In this document: piece after piece, positions 45,524 through 54,699 of the stretch | Numbering within the stretch: the first letter of the stretch is position 1 | Layout of the letters: every line of letters begins with the position of its first letter | Origin: Limnanthes douglasii subsp. nivea | Lineage: Eukaryota > Streptophyta > Magnoliopsida > Brassicales > Limnanthaceae | Direction of reading: 5' to 3' | Length of the DNA: 64,000 nucleotides | NCBI GenBank assembly: GCA_036936605.1 | Contig: JAUPFV010000004.1 | Location: 181,926,807 to 181,990,806 of the forward strand | Made by a program: the position numbers and the translations under genes | Notes under the pieces: model-generated | Databases searched by the model: none | Told to the model about the DNA's origin: nothing | Seen by the model: only the letters and a program-made list of their open reading frames with translations

Positions 45524-45603
45524 TAGGTATCATCATTTTAATACAAGTCGTACTGAGATTGGGTAGGTATCATCATTTTAATACAAGTCGTACTCAGATT
45601 GGG
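45524..45603. repeat. 40-bp tandem duplication at the LINE-2 5' junction
   Basis: 45,524-45,563 and 45,564-45,603 are head-to-tail copies beginning TAGGTATCATCATTTTAATA, differing at one base (G/C at 45,555/45,595). The first copy contains the LINE-2 target-site duplication. Confidence 0.95.
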
Positions 45604-46139
45604 TAGAGTCCAACTCAATCGGATCAGGTTAGGATCAACCTTATCCTATATATATGGTCGTATTTCTTAAATTTACATATTAAATACGTAAACATAAGAG
45701 CAAATGACAAAAGAAAATAATATTTAGAGTAGTAGTTTTAAATATGTTCAATTGATTCTGATTGTTTAATATAACTAAAATGATGCAAATAATATAAAAT
45801 GAAAACAAAAAACTACATATCAACTCATTCTAAAAAATCTGATAATAAATTAAGAAAATATGATTTTCAGACAGGAAAAGAGACTACAAAATGACATCTT
45901 CCACATATAGAAGGATAATTTAATCAGGCAACAATAACAAAGTCCTGAAATTTGGGAAGTAAACAGATGCAAAACTTTCAGCCACTTGAAATATGAAAAT
46001 CAACATTCACCCAACTTTCGCTCCTCTGTGTTTAACTTAACGACTACAATAAAATAAAATTATCTCATCAACTATAAATTATCGCCATCTACTCTAGTAA
46101 CATGTACTAATGACAGTTTATAATAAAACGAGACAAAAA
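45604..46139. other. Intergenic region downstream of the TOC gene
   Basis: AT-rich with AATAAA-like and AATAAT sequences on the minus strand (for example near 46,040 and 46,120), which could serve as poly(A) signals for the TOC transcript. No gene seen. Confidence 0.4.
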
Positions 46140-46925
46140 GGCCTTATTATAGTGACAGATGAACAGGAAGAAAATGCTGCTGAAACCAGTTCTCACCCTG
46201 CTAAACATTCATAGAGAATTTTGCCAAGACTAGCTTCAATTTGTGGACAGTACTCTGAACCTGGTGAATAAGACCTTCGTCGGCAACTATTTATATTTGG
46301 CTGAAATAAAGACAAACCTGTGAATCAGTCGATAGTGTGCAGTTCAAACAAAAACAAAAACCAAAACTGGAGTGCAACAATTAAGCTCCCTGGTTATCAA
46401 CAAAGTACTTGTCAAACTTAGTTTTAAAACAAACCAAACTATCTCTCTGAGGCTCCGCAACTGCAAGTAAGTTTACAGATCTTAAGAAAAAGAATTACTC
46501 TAGGAAATATCAATTCCTACGATGTAGGTGGTGCATGGTCATTAAAAAGATCACAAATCTGGAGCTCCAGAAATTTCAAAAGGGCAGAGAAGTTAAAATT
46601 TAGGAGTTCCATATTAAACCAACCGATGTGATCAAAATCTAAATGCAAACTGAGACAGCCCAGATTCTTCTAGTCCAAGAAAAAAGTTTTTAAATAGGCA
46701 GTCTCGGGTAGGTGTTAAACTAGGTGTTGAAACGGAACTCCTTCAAGAAAATACATAACCCTCAAGAAACAATGTTTTTTATTCTTATACCGATCCAAGT
46801 CATGTTGTAAAAATAATAATATCCATTGATTAGCACAATAAATAACCCAAGATCTTTACAAAGGAAGTAAGACAAGGGAAACTAAATTTTATCACAAAAA
46901 GGAGAAAATATATAGAACCGCTTAC
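46140..46925 (-). other. Possible 3' UTR intron and terminal exon of the TOC gene
   Basis: Below the TOC stop codon the minus strand has a donor-like AAT|GTAAGC (intron start 46,925) and a strong acceptor TTTGTCTTTATTTCAG (intron end 46,301). These would define a 625-bp intron and a terminal non-coding exon from 46,300 to about 46,140. This is inference from splice-site shape only. Confidence 0.35.
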
Positions 46926-47047
46926 ATTTCATATCTCTTGGTTATGGCCACCACTACATGATGATAAACAGAAGTGCCTACGACAGAGAGATCATTCTAC
47001 AAGCCATATCGAATTCCCATGTACCTTCGAAAGAATATGCCAGATAT

Positions 47048-50000
47048 TTAGTGTTGTCCATACTGTGTTTGTTGAGTAAACGTGAATAGCTTTCTCAGAA
47101 GAGGAACGAGAGCAACCAAAGCAATTTGGAGCTGTTCTGAACTATTTATGCGAACACTGACTTGGCCAGACCCTCTATTATTTAAATTGGCACGTGCAAT
47201 TAAATTTGCAGCTCGTCCAATGGGCACCTGCGACTGTATATTGCCTCCTATTGCAAGATCCCCATGCCAATCCATTACAGAGAGACCAAGAGTTGAGAGA
47301 AAGCGACCTAAAGGATAATCTTTATCTCTTAACTGAGCCTCCAAAGTGCCACCATAAGCAACATCTCCACGCCCAGTCATAGCACCACCTGTGGCGACCA
47401 ACTTGAACTGATTGTTAGCGATCAATTTGTCTTCGAACTTTAAACCAGCTGACAAGGCATCCCCCAAGATGGTTACAGATAGACCAGCGGAGGCCTTATT
47501 TTTCCTGTAATTACTGAATCTTGTCTCACTGCGTAGAGTATAAGCTAAGTCCTTTCCAACAGTTTGCATATCAAAACCCATCGAAGTGGCTTTCCCTACT
47601 CCATGTTTGATAGAACTGGTTAATTCCATTTGAATATTAGCATCTTTCTTATCCTGGGTAACCTGACCTGAAAATGATATAGGTATTTTTTCTTTAACGA
47701 CAAAAAGTCGTTCTGCATTTACACCTTCATAACCAACATCATGATCCCAACCATGAGTTTCCAAGACAGGCCTCACAAGCCACTGATTAGAAGAATCGAG
47801 ATAACGATAACGATGGGTAGGATTATCAGAGTCAAAAGAAGCAGGTAAAGTTAAATCCGGCATGGGAACTGGAACAGATGCCGCTGCACCACTTTCCTCT
47901 TCTACGTTCTCACTATAATCACTTGGTAAAGTCTTAGCAGCAGCAGCCATTTTCTTCATTATCTTCCTTCTCTTTTTCTCTTCCTTCAACTGTTTCTTCA
48001 TGAAAAGTTTTTCCCGGCATTCCAGCTCATAAAGATACTCCTTTTTCTGTTCTCTAGTAAGCTTGGCCATCTGGGCCTTGGTCAATCGTTTAAATGGTGG
48101 TAATTGGTCATACTCTGATTCTTCATCAGAATCTGACGTTTCATCCAAATCATCATCCAGATCATCTTCATCACCATACTGTTCCTCGGGAAGCGTAACC
48201 TGTTGTCTTGACTGTAGAAGGGACGATAGAAGGAAGGGTAAAGGAGGCGCTCTTGGTCGAGCTGCAAATGGTTTTCCAGGAGGATTGTCTTGTAGTTGCA
48301 GAAGAGCATTTGCTTCAGACAGAATTTTAGATGCAAAAGAGAGCAACAACAAATGGGGCTTCCAGACTTGCCCATTCGGCAGCACTCTCTGACCGGCCCT
48401 GTTTGTTCTGCAAGCAGAGTGGTTTTCTACTAGTGAAACAGGGTTCATGAGCCGCATATCTCCAGCTGCCTGACGAATTGCTTGCTGTATAACATGAGTA
48501 CGTTGAGTTACAAACAAATCATAACTAGAAGCAGTTCCATTTGGCCCATCAGGTGGAGCAGATGCTGCATGAGTCAGAACCACTATTGCATTAAACCATA
48601 TTGATGGCCCAAAAATCTCTGTGATGGTTCGCAAGAGGGGCATGTCACCCAAATCCCTACTCTGCATGTCCAACCTATCAAGATACAGCACAATATCAGG
48701 TGGTGTTTTATTTATAAAACGTTTCACGGAATGAAGGATCTTCTCATTCTGGCGTTGATCGGACAGCGATGGTAGAAGGCCAGGTGTGTCAATTACCCGC
48801 ACTTTAATACCCTGCACAGTACCAACAACATCCTGAACCTTCTTTGTGCCCATTTGAAAAGCATTAGTACTGAACTTAACTTCATCAAATATTGAATTGA
48901 TGGTTGCACTTTTACCAACTCCACTTTTTCCAAGCACCATAATCGTACATGAGAAATCAAGGGGTTCCTGTCCAGCTGCTTCGAGCTGCTCAGCCATCGC
49001 ACTTGCACGGTCAAAGCTAAAGGCACCAACACGGCTTCCATTTCTCCCTCGCAATTGTTCGGCCAATCCTAGTCTGTACAAGACCTGAGCCACAACCACA
49101 TTATGTGGAGTCTGCCCAAGCCTGTGGGCTAGCCTCAAAAATTTTACTCTAATCATCTGAAGCTTCTCACGTGTTTCATCATTTTCATCAGCCTCCCCGT
49201 TAGCAGGAGTTTCCATTTGTTGAGTTTGCGTATGAGATGCAGTTCCATTAACACGAGGTTGCTGTACTGCACGAGGTACAGGTTCCAATAATGGGGCAGC
49301 TTGCCCCAATCCGGCTGGCCGAGAAGGCAAGGAATTTGTAGTTCTTAAAGATGAACCGGCAGAGGCTGCAGGTCTGGTTTCGTGAGCACCATTGGATTGA
49401 CTAGTTTGGATTTTTTTCAGATCTTTCTCTACTTCCTTTACAGATTCAGCAGCCACTGCATTACTCGAGTTCACTTCATTAACTTTCTCAACAGAGTTGG
49501 GAAGTTGTAATGCAATTTGCTCGTCTGCTGTCAAATCAACTATGCCTTCTTGAACATTCCTGATTTTCTCCAAGTAAGCCGAGCTGCCATTTCCTGTTTT
49601 CACCAAGCCTTCTTCAGAAGATGTAGATCCAATCGCTGAAATTACTCTAATATCACCATTACTGTTGTCTTGACTTAGTGGGTCAAAATTACCAAGAGTA
49701 TCTCTCACTTCTTCAACCTTATCATCTATATTTCCCGAGCGAGCAAAACGATCAGCATCATTTCGTTCTTCATTGTCAGTATCCTTCACATGAGTATCAG
49801 CTCTAACAAGTGTTTCGTTTTGTTGCTTACCAAGATTATCTCTCACTTCTTCAACCTTATCATCTATATTTCCAGAGCGAACCAGAAGATCCGCATTATT
49901 TGTTTCTTCATTGTAATTATCCTTCACTTGAGTATCAACTCTAAAAAATGTTTCATTTTGTTGCTTACACAGAGTATCTCTCACTTCTTCAACCTTGTCA

Positions 50001-51028
50001 TCTATTTTATCCGAGTGAACAAGAAGATCAGCATCATTTGAATTGTCATTGTCATTATCCCTGACTTGAGTATCAACTCTAGCCGGTGTTTCATTTTGCT
50101 GCTTACCAATGTCATCACGAAGCTCCAAAAAAGCATCAAGAGTTTCTTTGTGGCTACTTTTACCGCCCTCATCCATCACATCAGATTTCACAGTTGCCTC
50201 ATCCACAGTCTCCATGTCTCGCCTCTCTTCAAACTCTAATCCAGTCCCTCCTTCGTCGATCTTATCTGGGATCTCAACCACGTCAATACTAGCTGGTGTC
50301 TCTGTCATATCTTCAGTAATAGCATTGGGTGCCTTTCCAGTAATTATAGCACTGTCTCCATGGCCAATTGCTTCCTCAAAAGCATATGTTTCATGTCCTA
50401 CATTAAAATTATTAAGAGCAAGCACTGAAGCCAGACCAGCATCCTCAGTTTCTTTTGCTGGCGACTGCAAATCCACTTCAGCTGCAATTGGGTCCATGAA
50501 AACCTGAGCAGCCACATGATTGAGCCCATGAGAGCCATTTACACCAGTTTCCCCTAGTGTGTCAGCATCTCCATTTTCTAAAATTTCATTGACATTTGCC
50601 TCCTCAATGACAATAGCTGAAACCTCATGAAAATTCTCAAGGATGACACCAGATTGGATAGGTGGGTGAATGATGTGTTGAGTTGCAGCAAGCACAGTTC
50701 CATCAGTGCCTCGACCCAGTGGTTCGTCTGCATTATCAATATTGTTAACAACGTCTGCATCGCCAATTGCCTCTTCAAAGTCATCCGTTTCATTTGCTAT
50801 GGCTAAATTAAGAGTGGGGAGCAGTGAAGGCAGAGTAGCATCCTCGGGGTTTGGTGGCTGGTCATCGAGGTCATCTTGGGTGTCAAAAGCCTCTTGGAAT
50901 AGGTCATCCTCCACATAAGTAAGTCCATGAGAGGCGGTAACAGGGGTATTCTCTATCTGAGGAGCCTTAACGAGGAGAGGAAGGTTGTCCTCTAAGCGTG
51001 ATCCAACATTAGTAATCCCATCTTCCAT
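47048..51028 (-). CDS. TOC132: Translocase of chloroplast 120/132-like preprotein receptor GTPase
   Basis: A TOC159-family receptor of the outer chloroplast envelope. It binds transit peptides and, with TOC34/33 and TOC75, passes preproteins into the import channel. The single 1326-codon frame shows the three family domains. An acidic A domain spans residues 1 to about 650, with 46-residue repeats at about 304-447. The GTPase domain follows the conserved EKLQMIRVKFLRLAHRLGQ: G1 GKSGVGKS at 700-707, DTPG at 747-750, and the TOC-type THAA in place of NKxD. An acidic hinge (about 945-965) and Lys-rich stretch lead to the membrane-anchoring M domain from about 1020 to the end (ARANLNNRGSGQVSV... 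QTQYGQH). Wording of the G and M domains fits TOC120/132 better than TOC159, so the exact paralogue is uncertain. The ATG at 51,028 is followed by an acidic start as in relatives. No frame damage seen. Confidence 0.95.
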   Translation of the reverse strand: MEDGITNVGSRLEDNLPLLVKAPQIENTPVTASHGLTYVEDDLFQEAFDTQDDLDDQPPNPEDATLPSLLPTLNLAIANETDDFEEAIGDADVVNNIDNADEPLGRGTDGTVLAATQHIIHPPIQSGVILENFHEVSAIVIEEANVNEILENGDADTLGETGVNGSHGLNHVAAQVFMDPIAAEVDLQSPAKETEDAGLASVLALNNFNVGHETYAFEEAIGHGDSAIITGKAPNAITEDMTETPASIDVVEIPDKIDEGGTGLEFEERRDMETVDEATVKSDVMDEGGKSSHKETLDAFLELRDDIGKQQNETPARVDTQVRDNDNDNSNDADLLVHSDKIDDKVEEVRDTLCKQQNETFFRVDTQVKDNYNEETNNADLLVRSGNIDDKVEEVRDNLGKQQNETLVRADTHVKDTDNEERNDADRFARSGNIDDKVEEVRDTLGNFDPLSQDNSNGDIRVISAIGSTSSEEGLVKTGNGSSAYLEKIRNVQEGIVDLTADEQIALQLPNSVEKVNEVNSSNAVAAESVKEVEKDLKKIQTSQSNGAHETRPAASAGSSLRTTNSLPSRPAGLGQAAPLLEPVPRAVQQPRVNGTASHTQTQQMETPANGEADENDETREKLQMIRVKFLRLAHRLGQTPHNVVVAQVLYRLGLAEQLRGRNGSRVGAFSFDRASAMAEQLEAAGQEPLDFSCTIMVLGKSGVGKSATINSIFDEVKFSTNAFQMGTKKVQDVVGTVQGIKVRVIDTPGLLPSLSDQRQNEKILHSVKRFINKTPPDIVLYLDRLDMQSRDLGDMPLLRTITEIFGPSIWFNAIVVLTHAASAPPDGPNGTASSYDLFVTQRTHVIQQAIRQAAGDMRLMNPVSLVENHSACRTNRAGQRVLPNGQVWKPHLLLLSFASKILSEANALLQLQDNPPGKPFAARPRAPPLPFLLSSLLQSRQQVTLPEEQYGDEDDLDDDLDETSDSDEESEYDQLPPFKRLTKAQMAKLTREQKKEYLYELECREKLFMKKQLKEEKKRRKIMKKMAAAAKTLPSDYSENVEEESGAAASVPVPMPDLTLPASFDSDNPTHRYRYLDSSNQWLVRPVLETHGWDHDVGYEGVNAERLFVVKEKIPISFSGQVTQDKKDANIQMELTSSIKHGVGKATSMGFDMQTVGKDLAYTLRSETRFSNYRKNKASAGLSVTILGDALSAGLKFEDKLIANNQFKLVATGGAMTGRGDVAYGGTLEAQLRDKDYPLGRFLSTLGLSVMDWHGDLAIGGNIQSQVPIGRAANLIARANLNNRGSGQVSVRINSSEQLQIALVALVPLLRKLFTFTQQTQYGQH
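49690..50117 (-). repeat. In-frame 138-bp tandem repeat in the TOC acidic domain
   Basis: The motif TCTCACTTCTTCAACCTT recurs at 49,703, 49,841 and 49,979, exactly 138 bp (46 codons) apart, with a partial fourth copy near 50,117. Each unit encodes a version of DDKVEEVRDTLGKQQNET, then RVDTQVKDN, then DADLLVRSGNI. The period is a multiple of three, so the frame is kept. This lies in the fast-evolving A domain, which contacts transit peptides but has no fixed fold. Confidence 0.95.
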
Positions 51029-51420
51029 TTTGAAAGAGCTATGGAAATCGAGGAAAGAAAAAGTGAATCAGGCGAGGAAAAAGAAGTGAACAGCAAAAGG
51101 AAATCGCAGAAGCACATATAAGAGAAAGAAAAGGAAAGGAAAAGGTAGATCCTTGAGACTAAGCAGATGGTACTATGTCTTGACAATCAGCGACCCTAGC
51201 TATTACGGGGTTGCTCGATTAAACCAAGGCAAACAGAATATCAAATACGCATAGCTAAAGAAAGAGAGTTATTTTACCTCCTTCAGATTTGGAGCTTGCT
51301 TCGTTGTATTATACACGAGTAGGAGATGTCTTTGATATGTTGAACGGGGAAGAAGACGGTGAATGGGAAGGTGTAGCGGAGGATCTCTCACTCTCTCTCT
51401 CTCTCTCTCTATTTCATAGT
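51029..51420 (-). promoter_or_regulatory. 5' UTR of the TOC gene with probable intron
   Basis: Directly upstream of the ATG the minus strand reads CGATTTCCATAG|CTCTTTCAAAATGG, a good acceptor. GGAG|GTAAAATAAC at 51,277 is a good donor, so an intron of 239 bp (51,277-51,039) probably lies in the leader. A pyrimidine-rich run before the acceptor supports it. The (GA)n tract at 51,389-51,410 lies in or near the first exon. No clear TATA box was seen. Confidence 0.5.
51389..51410. repeat. (CT)n microsatellite in the TOC leader/promoter
   Basis: Eleven CT dinucleotides (GA on the coding strand). GA-rich tracts are common around plant transcription starts. Confidence 0.95.
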
Positions 51421-51620
51421 CTGCTTGGTTGGGTTAATCGACAATCAAAATGAAAAGAGGGGATAAGAAGGGTTAAATCGACGGCTACTGTTTGTTCTCA
51501 GCTTTCAATCAAACGCTCCACAATCATTACTGTCTACCATCGTTCAAAGACTGCCAAAAACCTATTCACGTGCTCCACCCCTTCCAACCATCGTCACGTG
51601 ATCTCATAGTATTCTTTTAA
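51421..51620 (-). promoter_or_regulatory. Proximal promoter region of the TOC gene
   Basis: About 200 bp between the leader and the MULE. It contains two CACGTG-core-like sites (TTCACGTGCTCC at about 51,566 and GTCACGTGATCT at about 51,594), the G-box type used by plant bZIP and bHLH factors. Their role here is inference. Confidence 0.4.
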
Positions 51621-52742
51621 GGGACAGGCTAAAAAAAAATTATACATTTTTATGGATTTTACATCTATTTGATAGATCTTTCACCAAATTTTAGATAAAT
51701 TCGTTTTTTTTAGAAAATATAGGTATAAAAGCATTTTATAAATCTCTCACCTTTTTTTTCTTTCAATCTCTCTCAAAACTTCTCAAGCACAAAAACTTCA
51801 TCGAAAGCGTAATTTTTGAAAAATCTGAATCCATAACAACATCAAGGTAAACCATACAAGCCTTCCAATATAAAAAAAAATTCAGGATTTCGTTGTGTTT
51901 AAGTAGTACAAAATTAATTTTTTCGATTATGTTTTTAAAAGCATGCTTTTAGGCTTCATTTTCATAGATTAGTGTTGTAGAGTTGTTTGTTACATAAAGA
52001 GTCGTCGATTTGGCTTCAATTTTGTTGTAAATTGTGGTGTTTAGATAGATCAAGGGTTTGGCTGTGTAGGTGTTCGTCGCACTAGATCGTGCTACCGGAT
52101 TTGGATTTGTTTTGGTCGCACGAACTTGCGACCGGGATGGGTATTTGTCGCATGCGACCATGATGCGATAAAGCTTATTTTAATTAAAAAAAATTAAAAA
52201 TCTAATTGGATAATAAATACAAAGAAAAAATGGAAACAAATAATTCTAATTAATTATAAGAAAATGAGTTTAAATACTACAGGTTTTCTGAATCTTGATT
52301 TCATCTGATTCAAGGTCTAAAGAAGAGAACAACATACGCCCATGAAGATCTCAAAGATCGTTTGGTATGCGGGAGACACACTAGGCGTTTCAATTACGAT
52401 CATATTGACCGGTTACTGAAGGAGTTTAAATTGGCTACCGATTGTCGAATAACTTAAAATATATTATTCCAAAAACTTAAAATAACTTAAAAAAATATAT
52501 CATTCCAAAAGCTAATATATTTTGTGGATTTGGGTTGTGGAATGTTTGTTTTAGGGTATTAAATAGTTAGGATTTAGGATAATTTTTGGGGTTTCAGATT
52601 CTAGACAATTTTAGAGAGTAAATGAAATGATTGTAATTAGTTAGGGTAAAAAAGATAAATTAGGAAATTCAAGTTTGAATTTAAAAAAAGAAGAGGTAGG
52701 GTGAGAGATCTATCAAAATGTGGCTCTTTTCTAGCATGGCCC
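51621..52742. mobile_element. Non-autonomous MULE with perfect 9-bp target duplication
   Basis: 1,122 bp. The ends are GGGACAGGCTAAAAA (left) and, reverse-complemented, GGGCCATGCTAGAAAAG (right). The similarity continues to GATAGATCTTTCACC and GATAGATCTCTCACC about 50 and 30 bp inside, so the terminal inverted repeats extend at least that far. TTCTTTTAA flanks it exactly at 51,612-51,620 and 52,743-52,751; 9 bp is the Mutator signature. No transposase is present. A MAIN-like peptide remnant (TTYAHEDLKDRLVCG, about 52,331-52,375) suggests derivation from a PMD-carrying MULE like the one at 33,268. Confidence 0.85.
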
Positions 52743-52751
52743 TTCTTTTAA

Positions 52752-53761
52752 ATCTTAAAAAAATACTTTTAACTCATAAACACAAAGCTTTGAAACTATC
52801 GACTCATAAACATAAAATCCTAAAACTATAAACTATAACATTATCATTTTTGAATTAACAAAACTTATTAATTTTGACCTATAGATTCAAACGGTAACAC
52901 GTAAATCTTATAAAAAATGCATAACATTGTATTTAAAGGTAAAGGTAAGGAAATATTTTCCGTTTATGTTTAAGACGATATCGCTAGGTATGTATAGTGA
53001 TTCTTTATAAAGTCGCTAAATGTCAGCGAGTTATGTCACATATTTTGCTAACAATTAGCAAGTTTCACCACATATTTTGCTTATAATCAACGAGTTCATC
53101 AAGAATCATTGCTCAAACCTAGCAAAATTTGACAACATCATCGTTATATCCTAGCGAAATGTGTTAAACTTCTGCTTTGTTGATAGCACAATTATAATAA
53201 ATAATCTTCAATTAATAACAAAATTTAAGACTAGGTTTTTATCATTTAAAATATCCTTAGTTTTAGAGTTGTGTTATGCTATGGAATATAGAATGTATAT
53301 TATAGACTTTGAAGGAACCAACAAATTTGATGTGATCACATACATTTCTTTACCATGCAAGCATATTGCACTAAAGAAGGTTTTGACAAATTGATTATGG
53401 ACAAAAGGTCTAAATACATATACGCCGTCCTCATTATCTTGTACATACAACTGGGAAACGTCATAATCTATATTATTGATGCATGAGGTATGAAGTGCAC
53501 GAACCAAAGGTTAGTGCTGATGGTATAAACAAAACAAAATTTTAAAACAAGTAGTGTGATTATTATTTTTTATTGAGAGGGTCTATGGTTGAAGGGTGTC
53601 TTGGTTATTAGCGACTGGAAGTTCTAAATTTTCAGTGCAGCAACGCACTTGTCGTGCGCTACGAAGGTCATTCCCAAATAGACTTAAAGTGGACGAAGAA
53701 GAGTTAGTTTGTAAGTTATCTTTAACCAATTATCATTCTAAATAAATATATATTAATCGGG
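52752..53761. other. Non-genic stretch with TAGCGA/TCGCTA motifs and an unidentified ORF
   Basis: 52,975-53,160 holds several copies of TCGCTA, TAGCGA, GCGAG and CTAGCAAAA in both orientations, a pattern often seen in CACTA-type subterminal regions but not diagnostic. A minus-strand ORF (53,507-53,274) and an upstream peptide (STLSLFGNDLRSARQVRC, about 53,690-53,637) look protein-like but match nothing I recognise. Confidence 0.35.
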
Positions 53762-54357
53762 TGTAAATTGAAACGAAGGTTATTTACTTATTTGTCTGAG
53801 TAATGTATTAAATTCAAAGTATAAGGTAGATTGATAATTCAGCTGCTATATTAAATGCTTAGAGAGATAAAGTTTTTCACCCTTCTAAATGTTGTTCTTC
53901 AAAGCTTTTATAGGTTAATATTTGGATAATTGGCCAATCAGGCCAGGTCATGGATATGGTCAAACCCATAGACCGAAAAATCCCACTAACAATTTTTATT
54001 AAACATTTCCTAATAAGTAAAGATATAGCAACACACAACTGAGTCAAAAGGTAAAAAGAACCAGTGTAAGTATAGCATTTATCTTAGGTTTAAATTGCTC
54101 TCTCGAAGAAATCTGACCCTATCAATATTTACCACACTAAATTATATTTATGATCCTCATCAACTAACCTCATTAGCCATCTCAAAGACATTTGCGCGGG
54201 GGGGGGGGGGGGGGGGGGGTTAACTGATATATATCTGAATCGTGCTGGTTTATTCTTTTAAACCAAACTTGCCAACATTTCATAAACCTGGTAGTAAAAT
54301 TTATTCGAACCGCATCTGATGGCGTAGTTCGAAGATGAATACTATCCAAAAGTCGCA
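53762..54357 (-). repeat. 3' LTR of element E
   Basis: 596 bp, aligned by eye along its full length with 61,503-62,076; low end TGTAAATTG, high end CGCA. TATA-like CCTATAAAAG on the minus strand near 53,908. It contains the 22-G run at 54,198-54,219, where the partner LTR has only GGGAGGG. Confidence 0.85.
54198..54219. repeat. G22 homopolymer inside the 3' LTR of element E
   Basis: Twenty-two G in a row after TTTGCGC. At the matching place the 5' LTR (about 61,931-61,938) reads GGGAGGGA, so this copy has expanded. Confidence 0.95.
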
Positions 54358-54699
54358 GTTTTTAACTAGTAACTTTTTCATGACACATGTCACTTCTCGA
54401 TTGGAGCTCGAAATTTGTTTTACCCTAGGTAAAGCTAACCAATTAAAAACTAGAGAAATTTCCATTACTCTAGAGTTTCCTAGTGATCATTAATATTACC
54501 ACTTCCCTAGTATGGTACTCAGGAGTTTTTTTTTACAGTTTCTATATAAGTTCCATTTCGATTTTCTCACTTTAGGTATTTTTAGAAAGATAAAATCTCC
54601 AGTCTAGACAAAAAATAGTTATTCACAGTTGATACTCAATTTACCACCGAAGATTTTTCTCTTCTTTCACCGCTTCAACCACCGTAAATTCTTTTTCCG

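Larger units (their letters stand above)
40762..45539 (-). mobile_element. LINE-2: 5'-truncated L1-type element with RNase H and 13-bp TSD
   Basis: The minus strand carries an ORF1 tail and the endonuclease start (45,514-45,101), the rest of the endonuclease (44,922-44,644), pre-RT and RT (44,421-43,100), the C-terminal region (43,066-41,700) and an RNase H domain (41,690-41,290). The 3' end has an A-rich tail seen as TTTTTTTT at 40,771-40,778. GTATCATCATTTT flanks the element at 40,762-40,774 and 45,527-45,539, a 13-bp target duplication as expected for target-primed insertion. The 5' end starts inside ORF1, the usual truncation. Confidence 0.85.

Noticed and set aside
48063..50507. Plus-strand ORFs of 62-132 codons opposite the TOC gene
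   Set aside because: They are mirror frames of a well-conserved minus-strand coding region and have no independent support.
52975..53160. CACTA transposon subterminal region
   Set aside because: TCGCTA/TAGCGA motifs are suggestive, but no CACTA termini, TSD or transposase could be found.
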